Shown: positions 35,137 to 42,424 of the stretch, one piece after another
How the letters are laid out: every line of letters begins with the position of its first letter
Numbering within the stretch: position 1 is the first letter of the stretch
NCBI GenBank assembly: GCA_045541395.1
Contig: JAZQIZ010000009.1
Coordinates: 42,368-106,367, forward strand
Origin: JAZRWQ01 sp045541395
GTDB lineage: Bacteria; Bacillota; Clostridia; Oscillospirales; UMGS1783
Reading direction: 5' to 3'
DNA: 64,000 nt
Translations under genes and position numbers: made by a program
The notes under the pieces: generated by a model
Database searches by the model: none
What the model was told of the DNA's origin: nothing
The model's input: only the letters and a program-made list of their open reading frames with translations

Positions 35137-35685
35137 TTATCTCTTAACAATTGGAATCGTGAACGAAGACCCTAGTTTATCTTCAAAAAACAGCAAAGAT
35201 AAATCTTCACTTGCGCCATACAAATACAAATCAGAATACATTGATTGCCATTTTTCTCGTTGTAACTCCGTCGTTTGCATAAGAAGATTATATGCTTTGT
35301 CACATCGGCTTATCCACAAATCATGATACAGGGAATTTGATATAATCCTATTCTTCAAGTCAGACACAGAATGTATTTTGAAACGCTCACACCATACTAT
35401 ATCATTTTTATATAGCATTTGACCGGTTGCAGAAGTAACGATGTCGTCTAAATCGTATACAATAGGTACCATATTAACCCCCATCGTATATGCAAGAAAT
35501 GCTCTGCTGTGACCATCAGTTAATGTCAGGCTATCGTTCCCGAAATCGTGGACGGGTAAAGGATCAAAATTACTTAAATCGGAAGGGTTAAACCAACTTC
35601 TAATATTAGTTAACTTATCTTCGTTTAAAAAGATTTGGCTCACACCTAAATCAGCAACAGGAAAATATTGTATCCCGTTAAACAT
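35137..35685 (-). CDS. ParB/sulfiredoxin-like domain protein
   Basis: 182 residues. The middle has a ParB/Srx-type core, SLTLTDGHSRAFLAY followed by VPIVYDLDD, where DGHxR is the conserved nucleotide-pocket motif. The N terminus is a beta-strand leader (FNGIQYFPVADLGVSQIFLN) and the C terminus is helical and aromatic-rich. Family members bind or hydrolyse nucleotides; this one's function is unknown. AAGGAG precedes the ATG at 35685. Its start overlaps the stop of the four-helix-bundle gene (TAATG), so the two are translationally coupled. Confidence 0.6.
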   Translation of the reverse strand: MFNGIQYFPVADLGVSQIFLNEDKLTNIRSWFNPSDLSNFDPLPVHDFGNDSLTLTDGHSRAFLAYTMGVNMVPIVYDLDDIVTSATGQMLYKNDIVWCERFKIHSVSDLKNRIISNSLYHDLWISRCDKAYNLLMQTTELQREKWQSMYSDLYLYGASEDLSLLFFEDKLGSSFTIPIVKR

Positions 35686-36029
35686 TATTTGTTCTCCTTT
35701 GCGGTGTTGATGGAGGCAATCAAAATGCGGCGGATTGTACCGCATTGGTTGAAAAGGTCAACAGCGGTTTCTCTGTCCAAAATATCGGATTTTACAAACA
35801 GTTCCAACCAATATTCCGTTTCGTAGCATTCCTTCAAGGCAATCTGCAGTTTTGCAATGAAGTCAGGCTTTCCGTGAGCATAGTTTGCTTCGTGGATGTT
35901 TGCGCCAACGGAGGTTGCAGAGCGTTCCAACTGATTAACGAGGGAATAATGGCCTTTGATATTTTCGCAAAGTTTGATAATTTTAACTGCAAAGTCTGTT
36001 GAAAGTTTCCGAAGTTTAGATTCTGCCAT
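35685..36029 (-). CDS. Four-helix-bundle protein (IVP/Avd-like family)
   Basis: A 114-residue all-helical protein of the PF05635 family: SLVNQLERSATSVGANIHEANYA, then FIAKLQIALKECYETEYWLELF. Relatives are encoded in 23S rRNA intervening sequences, and Avd, the accessory protein of diversity-generating retroelements, has the same fold. These proteins bind nucleic acid and form pentamers. No reverse transcriptase is present here. AAGGTGGTG precedes the ATG. A TTGAAT-16-TATAAT promoter lies immediately outside hairpin array 2, so array and gene appear to form one unit. Confidence 0.9.
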   Translation of the reverse strand: MAESKLRKLSTDFAVKIIKLCENIKGHYSLVNQLERSATSVGANIHEANYAHGKPDFIAKLQIALKECYETEYWLELFVKSDILDRETAVDLFNQCGTIRRILIASINTAKENK

Positions 36030-36053
36030 ATAAGCACCACCTTGCTTATTGCA

Positions 36054-36081
36054 ATTATACCATATCGATTAGAATATTCAA
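36054..36081 (-). promoter_or_regulatory. Promoter of the four-helix-bundle/ParB-like pair
   Basis: TTGAAT (36081-36076), a 16-base spacer and TATAAT (36059-36054) on the minus strand. The -35 begins three bases after the last ATTTCA word of array 2. Confidence 0.65.
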
Positions 36082-36083
36082 AG

Positions 36084-36253
36084 TGAAATATCCTTTGGAT
36101 GTGAAATAATGACCTGCGGTCATTGTGAAATATTGCGTCTTTGCCGCAATGTGAAATGAAATTTGCCTACATTCGCGTCAGCGAATATTTCACATGTACG
36201 AAGTAAATATTTCACAGCGGAGCTGTTTCACTTGCCCGTCAGGGCAAATTTCG
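36084..36253 (-). repeat. Mirrored hairpin array 2 (TGAAAT/ATTTCA ladder)
   Basis: A 170-base noncoding element, oriented away from tRNA-Pro on the minus strand. Starting next to the tRNA terminator (plus coordinates): hairpins TTGCCC/GGGCAA (36232-36247), CAGC/GCTG (36215-36225), an imperfect ATGTAC/GTAAAT (36194-36208) and ATTCGC/GCGAAT (36171-36186), each separated by TGAAAT-type words. A central GTAGGCAAATTTC (36170-36158) is an inverted copy of the outer end. Then come ATTGCG/CGCAAT (36132-36150), AATGACC/GGTCATT (36108-36124) and ATCC/GGAT (36090-36100), separated by ATTTCAC. Count, order and central element match array 1, but every stem sequence differs. Confidence 0.87.
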
Positions 36254-36255
36254 TT

Positions 36256-36298
36256 GAAAAGAACCCACACTTGTCGTAGACAAATGTGGGTTCTTTTC
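36256..36298 (-). terminator. Terminator of tRNA-Pro
   Basis: A long stem, GAAAAGAACCCACA.TTGTC / GACAA.TGTGGGTTCTTTTC, with loop GTA and one internal mismatch. On the minus strand the T-tract ends TTCTTTTCAACGAAAT, where array 2 begins. Confidence 0.85.
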
Positions 36299-36375
36299 TG
36301 GTCGGAGTGGCGGGATTTGAACCCGCGGCCTCTTGGTCCCGAACCAAGCACTCATACCAACTGAGCTACACCCCG
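36299..36375 (-). tRNA. tRNA-Pro (anticodon CGG)
   Basis: A 77-base cloverleaf with encoded CCA. Acceptor CGGGGTG pairs with CACTCCG (one G-T), discriminator A. The anticodon stem CTTGG/CCAAG closes loop TTCGGGA, giving CGG, which reads the proline codon CCG. The T-arm is GCGGG-TTCAAAT-CCCGC. Confidence 0.95.
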
Positions 36376-36449
36376 TAATATTTGCGCCAAACACAGGCGC
36401 AAAATATATTATACTAATTTTACTGTTTACTGTCAAGCAAATTGACGGT

Positions 36450-36659
36450 CTATTTTCGGAAAAGTCTATTAAGGCGATTGGAAAGAGCGGCCTTGCGCTG
36501 CTCAGTTGCATTGATATCTACAGCAATATGTTCACCGTCAATTATCAGCACATCGCCTTCCTTTGCATCGGCAGGAAGCATATCTCTTGAAAGTGTAATG
36601 ATACCGTTTTCGGTTTCAATAATTGCGGCCAGGCCTTCAAATCTGTCTAAAATATTCAT
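36450..36659 (-). CDS. DUF3006 domain protein
   Basis: 69 residues beginning NILDRFEGLAAIIE, the usual DUF3006 opening, with a small beta-barrel core (LSRDMLPADAKEGDVLII) and a basic tail. DUF3006 proteins commonly sit next to ComEC-like MBL hydrolases, as here: the start lies two bases after the MBL gene's stop. Function unknown. Confidence 0.85.
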   Translation of the reverse strand: MNILDRFEGLAAIIETENGIITLSRDMLPADAKEGDVLIIDGEHIAVDINATEQRKAALSNRLNRLFRK

Positions 36660-36661
36660 GA

Positions 36662-37558
36662 TTAATACTCCGTTTTAACGTCTATGATCTTACCGTCGGA
36701 TGTAACAGTAACCGTTCCCTGTTCGTCGGTACGGTATATCTTTGCGTTGGCATTCTCAAATCTGGACATTGCCTCCCAATGAGGGTGACCGTAATCATTA
36801 TCAACACCGCAGGAAATAACAACTATTTTGGGGTTAACCCTACCCATAAATTCCTCGCAGGAGGAGGTACTACTTCCGTGATGGCCTGCTTTAAGAACAT
36901 CGGCACTTATATCTCCCTCAATAAGAAGTTCCGATTCCTTTTCGGCATCTCCTGTAAACAGGAATGAGTTATTCCCGTAAGTAAGCTTACAAACTACCGA
37001 CCACGCATTATGATCGTCACCATACTCTTCTGCATATTCGGCAATAGGGGAAAGGACAGTCATTTCAAGGCCTTCCTCATTAATTATTTCCACACCGGCT
37101 TCTGCCTTGAAAACCTCCGCTCCGTTCAATTCAAGAGCATCAAGCATCTTTTCAAAGGTTTTTGTGGTTGCGGTATCTTCAGGCAAATAAAAGTTTTTTA
37201 CAGGGAATGTGTTAAGTACACCATCCATACCGCCAATATGGTCCTCATGGGGGTGAGTTGCGATCACGTAATCAATTTCTTTATAACCAAGCTCCGCTAT
37301 GTAATCAATAACCGTTTGCTCTTGTGAGTTGGTACTTGCATCAATAAGCATTGTGCGTTTTTGGGGTAATTCAATAAAAATGGCATCACCCTGATCTGCA
37401 TTTATATAATGGACCGCAAGGGTATCTGTTAAACCCTGAGCAACCTCATTTTTCTCGTTTTCCTCAATTTGAGTCATAACGTATGAAGCGATCGCAAGTA
37501 TTATTACAAGTATTATAGATAATATTTTTTTCTTTTGAGCTTTAGTTAACTGAGCCAT
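36662..37558 (-). CDS. Membrane-anchored MBL-fold hydrolase (ComEC C-terminal-like)
   Basis: 298 residues. An N-terminal TM anchor (ILSIILVIILAIASYVM) precedes a metallo-beta-lactamase domain with HPHEDHIGG, FTGDAE and AGHHGSS, as in the extracellular nuclease-like domain of ComEC. The domain would face outside. Related stand-alone proteins are thought to be hydrolases acting on DNA or nucleotides, but the substrate is unproven. The RBS is GGAGG. Promoter TTGAAA-17-TAAACT lies upstream. Confidence 0.88.
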   Translation of the reverse strand: MAQLTKAQKKKILSIILVIILAIASYVMTQIEENEKNEVAQGLTDTLAVHYINADQGDAIFIELPQKRTMLIDASTNSQEQTVIDYIAELGYKEIDYVIATHPHEDHIGGMDGVLNTFPVKNFYLPEDTATTKTFEKMLDALELNGAEVFKAEAGVEIINEEGLEMTVLSPIAEYAEEYGDDHNAWSVVCKLTYGNNSFLFTGDAEKESELLIEGDISADVLKAGHHGSSTSSCEEFMGRVNPKIVVISCGVDNDYGHPHWEAMSRFENANAKIYRTDEQGTVTVTSDGKIIDVKTEY

Positions 37559-37586
37559 TTTTAACCTCCGGAAGTTTAGTGTATTT

Positions 37587-37615
37587 AGTTTACAATATTT
37601 TTATGTTTTTTTCAA
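37587..37615 (-). promoter_or_regulatory. Promoter of the MBL-DUF3006 operon
   Basis: TTGAAA (37615-37610), a 17-base spacer and TAAACT (37592-37587) on the minus strand. Confidence 0.55.
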
Positions 37616-37633
37616 TATTCAAAAAGTTTTTTA

Positions 37634-37662
37634 TTGCAAAGGGTGTAGGGTAGTGTTATAAT
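37634..37662 (+). promoter_or_regulatory. Promoter of the zinc-ribbon membrane protein gene
   Basis: TTGCAA (37634-37639), a 17-base spacer and TATAAT (37657-37662). Divergent from the MBL promoter with only 18 bases between the -35 boxes. Confidence 0.75.
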
Positions 37663-37692
37663 CAACCTATAACCCTTTAAGGAGGAATCAAA

Positions 37693-38223
37693 ATGTTTTG
37701 TTCATCTTGCGGTAATGAAATATCCGAAAATTCAAAATTTTGCCCTAATTGCGGCGCTCCCGTAGAAGTTGCAACAGAAGAAGTTGTTTATTCTGAGCCT
37801 GTACAGGAAGGGGCTCCTGTTTATGAAGAAGCTCCTCAGCCCGCTCCCGTTTACTCTGCCCCTCAGCCTACATATACAGCTCCTCAAAAGCCTGCAAGCA
37901 AAGGCTTGGGTATCGGTGCTATAATCTGTAGTGCACTGGCCCTTGTGTTTGCGGCAACCTGTTGCTTAACCCCTGTTGCTGTTATACTCGGTAGCGTTGG
38001 TCTTATTCTAGGTATATGTGCTGCTTGTAAAGCTCATACCAAAACCTTAGGTATAGTTTCTATTATCCTGGGCGTTGCCTCCGTTATCCTCAGTGTACTT
38101 ATCTTTATATTATCTGCAGGTGTGGCCGGAGAAATGGAATCCGAAGGTTTCTATGATGATTTTTATAACAGCTTTGAAGAAGGATTCAATGAAGGATTCA
38201 ATGAATTTAACGAATTCTATTAA
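37693..38223 (+). CDS. Zinc-ribbon, Pro-rich linker, two/three-TM protein
   Basis: 176 residues in three parts: an N-terminal zinc ribbon CSSCGNEI...CPNCGAP (residues 3-23), a Pro/Val/Glu-rich linker of about 45 residues, and a DUF4190-like membrane part (residues about 75-145), ending in an acidic Phe/Glu/Asn-rich tail with an EGFNEGFNEF repeat. Such proteins are common in Clostridia and have no assigned function. RBS AAGGAGG. Confidence 0.75.
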   Translation: MFCSSCGNEISENSKFCPNCGAPVEVATEEVVYSEPVQEGAPVYEEAPQPAPVYSAPQPTYTAPQKPASKGLGIGAIICSALALVFAATCCLTPVAVILGSVGLILGICAACKAHTKTLGIVSIILGVASVILSVLIFILSAGVAGEMESEGFYDDFYNSFEEGFNEGFNEFNEFY

Positions 38224-38224
38224 T

Positions 38225-38253
38225 AAAAAAGCAGGTGAAAGCCTGCTTTTTTT
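38225..38253 (+). terminator. Terminator of the zinc-ribbon gene
   Basis: Stem AAAAAAGCAGG/CCTGCTTTTTT with loop TGAAAG. Its T-run abuts the -35 box of the next gene. Confidence 0.85.
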
Positions 38254-38254
38254 A

Positions 38255-38283
38255 TTGACTTTAAACATTTATCAAAGTATACT
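38255..38283 (+). promoter_or_regulatory. Promoter of the ttcA-like-MATE operon
   Basis: TTGACT (38255-38260), a 17-base spacer and TATACT (38278-38283). Confidence 0.75.
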
Positions 38284-38312
38284 TATCCATAGTAAAATTT
38301 CTTGGTGGAGCT

Positions 38313-39149
38313 ATGGAAAGATATAAGCAGATAGAACGAAGTATTATAACAAAATACCGCAAAACCATATGGAACCGTTTTATAGAAGGCGTGAAAAAAT
38401 ATAAAATGGTAAACGAGGGTGATAAAATAGCCGTTTGCATTTCCGGCGGCAAGGACTCAATGCTCCTTGCAAAGCTTATGCAGGAATTACAACGCCACGG
38501 AGACGCGAAATTTGAACTTGAGTTTATTGTTATGGACCCCGGATATAACCCTCAAAACCGTCAACGAATAATAGATAATGCGGCTCTTTTGCAGGTGCCT
38601 GTAAAGGTGTTTGACAGCCCAATATTCAACACGGTTGTGAACATTGAAAAGAACCCATGTTATCTCTGCGCCCGTATGCGAAGAGGTTATCTATATGCAA
38701 AAGCAAAGGAACTGGGTTGTAACAAAATTGCTTTAGGTCATCATTTTTCCGATGTTATAGAAACTATAGTTATGGGTATGTTCTATGGAGCTCAGGTTCA
38801 AACTATGATGCCCAAGCTTCATTCCACAAACTTTGAGGGTATGGAACTCATTCGGCCGATGTACTGTGTACATGAGGACCATATAATTGCCTGGAAAAAT
38901 TATAACAAGCTTGAATTCTTGCAATGCGCCTGCCGCTTCACCGAAGGTATAGACCAAAGTGGAGACGGAATAGGTGAGTCTAAGCGTCAGCTTGTTAAGG
39001 AGCTTATCAGGGAGCTGAGAAAAACTGATAAGCAAATAGAAATAAATATATTTCGCAGTGTAGAGGACGTAAACCTTTCAACAATTATAGGTTACCACTC
39101 AAAGGATAAAGCTTATTGCTTTTTGGATGATTACGATGAAAAAATATAA
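38313..39149 (+). CDS. TtcA/TtuA-family tRNA thiolation ATPase-like protein
   Basis: 278 residues. PP-loop SGGKDS (about residues 45-50) activates the tRNA base by adenylation. Cysteines in CYLCARMRRGYLY and CACRF are placed like the Fe-S ligands of TtcA, which makes 2-thiocytidine at position 32 of tRNA. GHHFSDVIETIVM is another family block. Assignment to TtcA rather than another PP-loop thiolase is probable, not certain. It overlaps the MATE gene, indicating coupling. Confidence 0.82.
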   Translation: MERYKQIERSIITKYRKTIWNRFIEGVKKYKMVNEGDKIAVCISGGKDSMLLAKLMQELQRHGDAKFELEFIVMDPGYNPQNRQRIIDNAALLQVPVKVFDSPIFNTVVNIEKNPCYLCARMRRGYLYAKAKELGCNKIALGHHFSDVIETIVMGMFYGAQVQTMMPKLHSTNFEGMELIRPMYCVHEDHIIAWKNYNKLEFLQCACRFTEGIDQSGDGIGESKRQLVKELIRELRKTDKQIEINIFRSVEDVNLSTIIGYHSKDKAYCFLDDYDEKI

Positions 39150-40482
39150 CGATCTTACCGTAGGAAATATAAAAAAGAATATTATTATATTTGCCCTGCC
39201 TCTCATTGTCTCAAACATACTGCAGAACCTTTATAATGCTGTGGATATGTACTTCGCGGGAAAGTTTTTAGGCACAAATGCCCTTGCGGCGGTTTCGGTC
39301 AGCGGTCCTATAATTAACCTCCTTCTCGGTATAATTGCAGGTATGTCAATAGGCGTTACCATTATGATAAGCACTTATGTTGGCCATCATGATGAAACTA
39401 AGTTGAAAAAAGGGCTTTCCACTGCCATAACGGTTTATATTATTGCTGCTATTCTTATAACACTTATAGGGTATTTCGGGGCGCCTCTTATGCTGAAATG
39501 GACAAATACGCCTACAGAAGCCTACAGAGATGCCCTTGCTTATATGCGAATTTTATTCTTAGGTATTGTTTTTACTTTGGGCTATAACCTTATCGGGGCA
39601 ATGCATCGCGGTTTCGGAGATTCTAAGTCCTCTATGTTGTTTGTTGTTATTGCCACCTTAATAAACGGTGTGTTGGACTATGTGCTGCTTAAATATACCG
39701 ATCTTGAAGTAAAGGGTACCGCTATCGCAACTATTATTGCGCAGGCTGTTTCCTTTATTATGGGGCTGTTTGTATTTGTTAGAAACGGCCACGGAAAGGG
39801 TGTACTTAACCATCTTGGCATAAATAAAGAGGCGTTAAAGCTTTTGTTTAAAACGGGTTTGCCGGGCGTGCTTCATCAGCTGTGCGTCACCTTCTCAAGT
39901 GTTCTCGTTAGCGGTATGGTAAATATCGGCGGTGTTGCTTCAAGCGCGGCATACGGTATAGGCTTAAAGATACATAGCTTTGCAACCCTGCCTTCCTCTG
40001 CTGTATGCGATGCCGAATCCTGCATAGTTTCTCAAAATTTAGGTGCAGGAAGAATAGACCGAGCCCAAGATGCCATAAAGCACGGAAGAGTTATTTGTGC
40101 ATGTTGTAATGTTGTAATAACCATAGTGGTGTTCTCATTAGCAAAGATTTTGGCAGGAATTATGGATTCGAATCCTGAAGTAATAGAAAAGTCAGTAATG
40201 TTTATACGTATTATGGCGTTCCAGAGTATAGGTGAAATAATAGTTCACTCCTATCTTGGTTTCTTCAGAGGAACAAGTAATTCTGTCATAATTCTTGGCA
40301 ACAGCCTGATCACCCAGTACGTTTTCCGTCAGCCGGTAACTATGCTGTTTACTTACGTTTTCGGTATGCCTCTCGAGGGCGCTGCAGTTGCCGCTCTCGC
40401 TGCTACAGGCGGTACCGCGCTGTTCTACTGGATGTACTACCGCTCAGGAAGATGGAAAAAGCATCTGCCTGTAATTGAATAA
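39136..40482 (+). CDS. MATE-family efflux transporter
   Basis: A 448-residue, 12-TM multidrug/toxin extrusion protein: LPLIVSNILQNLYNAVDMYFAGKFLG is the standard first-helix region, repeated in the second half. It exports organic cations or drugs using Na+ or H+ gradients. The start ATG at 39136 has GGATGA upstream; it overlaps the ttcA-like gene by 14 bases. Confidence 0.92.
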   Translation: MKKYNDLTVGNIKKNIIIFALPLIVSNILQNLYNAVDMYFAGKFLGTNALAAVSVSGPIINLLLGIIAGMSIGVTIMISTYVGHHDETKLKKGLSTAITVYIIAAILITLIGYFGAPLMLKWTNTPTEAYRDALAYMRILFLGIVFTLGYNLIGAMHRGFGDSKSSMLFVVIATLINGVLDYVLLKYTDLEVKGTAIATIIAQAVSFIMGLFVFVRNGHGKGVLNHLGINKEALKLLFKTGLPGVLHQLCVTFSSVLVSGMVNIGGVASSAAYGIGLKIHSFATLPSSAVCDAESCIVSQNLGAGRIDRAQDAIKHGRVICACCNVVITIVVFSLAKILAGIMDSNPEVIEKSVMFIRIMAFQSIGEIIVHSYLGFFRGTSNSVIILGNSLITQYVFRQPVTMLFTYVFGMPLEGAAVAALAATGGTALFYWMYYRSGRWKKHLPVIE

Positions 40483-40488
40483 AATTAT

Positions 40489-40519
40489 ATCCCTCCGTTA
40501 ATTATAAAGATGGAGGGAT
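40489..40519 (+). promoter_or_regulatory. Hairpin pairing with the Shine-Dalgarno of the 51-aa ORF
   Basis: ATCCCTCC (40489-40496) pairs with GGAGGGAT (40512-40519), which is the RBS of the small ORF at 40526. The loop is 15 bases and only a weak T-stretch follows, so it is either a poor terminator for the MATE gene or a translation-masking hairpin. Confidence 0.5.
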
Positions 40520-40525
40520 TTATTC

Positions 40526-40681
40526 ATGGAAATAATTTTCAATAAGGATCAAGAGGGAAATACTTATAATATTGAAATGACTCAGCAGGCTTTTGAGGAG
40601 TATGAAAAATACGTAGAATTCGAAAAAGCTCAAAATGAGGAATTTGATGAATTCTTGAATTCCAGGGGAATAAAAATATAA
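40526..40681 (+). CDS. Small acidic protein, 51 residues
   Basis: The ORF reads MEIIFNKDQEGNTYNIEMTQ and continues as an acidic helical sequence to NSRGIKI. It has a GGAGG nine bases upstream and its own downstream terminator formed partly from its stop codon. Length, RBS and composition (14 Glu, 2 Asp) favour a real gene over chance. I do not recognise a family. The RBS can be masked by the hairpin at 40489-40519. Confidence 0.65.
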   Translation: MEIIFNKDQEGNTYNIEMTQQAFEEYEKYVEFEKAQNEEFDEFLNSRGIKI

Positions 40682-40710
40682 AGCCGCTAACTTGCGGCTT
40701 TATGTTTTTA
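40678..40710. terminator. Bidirectional terminator between the small ORF and the CTG-start gene
   Basis: Stem ATAAAGCCGC/GCGGCTTTAT, loop TAACTT, T-run on the plus strand. On the minus strand it follows the stop codon at 40708-40710. Confidence 0.8.
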
Positions 40711-41004
40711 TATAAAATATTCAACGCAAAATTGCGCTATCGCCATGCCTAAGGAGAAAAAGAACATTATAAACATAAGTAAAAGTGAAAGCCAATCGTA
40801 GTTTATTTTCTCCCCCTTTGAAATAAAAGCGCCAATAAGTAATTCAACACCTATAAGCATCAGTATTACGGGCCAGAACTTGATAATATCGTGCAGTGTT
40901 ATCAGGTTAAATAAAGAAGCTAAATAAGCCGCTCCCGCTCCAATAAGAGTAAAGCCCGCAGAGTATCGTCCAACGTAGTATTTTTTAGTTGTCTGTGCTG
41001 TCAG
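40708..41004 (-). CDS. LiaF/DUF5668-like membrane protein, inferred CTG start
   Basis: An uninterrupted 98-codon frame with no ATG, GTG or TTG near its 5' end. The best start is CTG at 41004-41002, ten bases after AAGGAG; the frame is closed upstream by a TAA. The product has a tail of about 14 residues (TAQTTKKYYVGRYSAG), then helices FTLIGAGAAYLASLFNL, FWPVILMLIGVELLIGAFI and WLSLLLMFIMFFFSLGMAIA. The first two look like the LiaI/LiaF N-terminal membrane region. It overlaps the preceding gene by 20 bases and is the fourth gene of the sigma/anti-sigma operon. Confidence 0.7.
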   Translation of the reverse strand: MTAQTTKKYYVGRYSAGFTLIGAGAAYLASLFNLITLHDIIKFWPVILMLIGVELLIGAFISKGEKINYDWLSLLLMFIMFFFSLGMAIAQFCVEYFI

Positions 41005-41518
41005 TTTTATTTATCTCCTTTTTCTTTTTGCGAATAAGGCAAATGCCAACTATAATTACCGTAATAGAAATCGCAATTTTAGGCAAGGCACCAAGAATGT
41101 CCACTGCAAAATACGTAAAGTCGCTGTAAGTATGAGATGTATCGTAAATTATTCCCCACATTCGGTTATATATTTCGCTCCAGAATGAGAAGGCCCCTGC
41201 GGCAATAAGTATTATAGCCGCGATCTTTGTTAACGAAGAGTTTTTGAACAGATCCGATTTAAAGGGAATAGTGTCCTTCAGCTTGTAGAATTCCTCATCG
41301 GAATGATTCATTTTGTTAAGTGAATCAAAGAAAGAGTAGCACCAAACTACAGGTAATGCAAGATTGATAATATGCAGATCAAATAATGCTCCAAAGAAAA
41401 TTATCCCGAAAAATGCACCTAAAAATAATAAACCCGAATTCATGAATCCTTGAAACATTTGCCCTGCTCCGGGACAAATAGAAATAATTACTGTTAATGC
41501 TTTATTGCGTCTTTTCAT
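40985..41518 (-). CDS. Multi-pass membrane protein in the ECF operon
   Basis: 177 residues: a basic N terminus (MKRRNKALT), then PGAGQMFQGFMNSGLLFLGAF as in TM2-type proteins, three or four more hydrophobic segments and a Lys/Asp-rich tail. No catalytic motif is seen. It overlaps the anti-sigma gene by 17 bases, so it is probably a membrane partner or target of this regulatory unit. Confidence 0.7.
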   Translation of the reverse strand: MKRRNKALTVIISICPGAGQMFQGFMNSGLLFLGAFFGIIFFGALFDLHIINLALPVVWCYSFFDSLNKMNHSDEEFYKLKDTIPFKSDLFKNSSLTKIAAIILIAAGAFSFWSEIYNRMWGIIYDTSHTYSDFTYFAVDILGALPKIAISITVIIVGICLIRKKKKEINKTDSTDN

Positions 41519-41906
41519 TATTAGCGTCCTCCTTAAAGGTGAAAAAATCTTTTAATTCGTTTGTGGCCTGATTTATTTTAATTACTGTTGGTATAGTGCC
41601 TGTCTTTGGCTCCTTTTTAGGTTTGGGGTTAAGAATATTGGTTGTAGCCAGTAAGGTAATTGCTCCAAGGCAGGATAAGCCTATTTTTAAACAATATCTT
41701 CTGTATTCCTGTTGTTTCTTGTATTTCGGTGAATAAATTACAGCTTTTTTCAGTATTTTCTCACGGGCAGGCAAGGGCAGAGGTAAACTGTACTCTACGC
41801 AAATTTGTCCGAAATGCTCGGCGCAAAAGTCGCATTGGGAAATATGCTCAAGCTCGGCTGCCGTCAGGCAGGCACTTTTTAGTCTTTCGACAGATACGTG
41901 TGTCAT
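41502..41906 (-). CDS. Anti-sigma factor with zinc-binding N terminus
   Basis: 134 residues. HISQCDFC gives the HxxxCxxC zinc site (H21, C25, C28) of ZAS anti-sigma factors. One TM segment (IGLSCLGAITLLATT) follows and an extracytoplasmic tail of about 45 residues. It overlaps the sigma gene by ATGA. It should hold the adjacent ECF sigma factor at the membrane until a signal arrives. Confidence 0.82.
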   Translation of the reverse strand: MTHVSVERLKSACLTAAELEHISQCDFCAEHFGQICVEYSLPLPLPAREKILKKAVIYSPKYKKQQEYRRYCLKIGLSCLGAITLLATTNILNPKPKKEPKTGTIPTVIKINQATNELKDFFTFKEDANNEKTQ

Positions 41907-42397
41907 AACTCATCCTCCTTCCATAATTTTTGTAATTTCTTTCTTGCTCTGAATATATGAGTCCTTACGGTCGTCGGGCTGCGTTTTGTAGCTTCCGATA
42001 TCTCCGAGATCCCGTATCCTTCAACGAAATGCATAAGGGCCGTTGTTCTGTAGGGCTCCTTAAGGGAATCGCATAGCCGCTTAAGCTGTCGGCAGGTCTC
42101 ATTTTGTATGTACTCTTCCTCGGGCGGCGGTGAAAAATCCTTCATATCCGCTTGCGGATCATTAATGTCAATACATACGGGCCGCTTTCGTTTAAGGTAG
42201 TCAAGGCACTTATTCGTTGCTATTTTGCATAGCCAGGCCTTCTCGCTTCCTCCCTCAAAATGATCCAATGCCTTAAAAGCAGCAATGAACGTGTCCTGAG
42301 TAAGGTCCTGAGCCTCATAGTAATCACCTGTTATGCGGAGGCATACCGAAAATACAAGATTACCGTAATTCTCAACCATGGTTTCGAATCTATTCAA
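41903..42397 (-). CDS. ECF-type RNA polymerase sigma factor
   Basis: 164 residues: region 2 (NYGNLVFSVCLRITGDYYEAQDLTQDTF) and region 4 helix-turn-helix (YGISEISEATKRSPTTVRTHIFRARKKL). The start is TTG at 42397, eight bases after TAAGGAGGTGA, an 11-base perfect match to the 16S anti-SD; the upstream in-frame GTG at 42409 lies inside that site. Co-directional anti-sigma and membrane genes follow. An ECF-like promoter upstream suggests self-activation. Confidence 0.9.
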   Translation of the reverse strand: MNRFETMVENYGNLVFSVCLRITGDYYEAQDLTQDTFIAAFKALDHFEGGSEKAWLCKIATNKCLDYLKRKRPVCIDINDPQADMKDFSPPPEEEYIQNETCRQLKRLCDSLKEPYRTTALMHFVEGYGISEISEATKRSPTTVRTHIFRARKKLQKLWKEDEL

Positions 42398-42424
42398 TTT
42401 TTCGGTCACCTCCTTACGCTTTAT

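Noticed and set aside
35685..36029. Diversity-generating retroelement based on the Avd-like protein
   Set aside because: No reverse transcriptase, template/variable repeats or C-type lectin target is found nearby.
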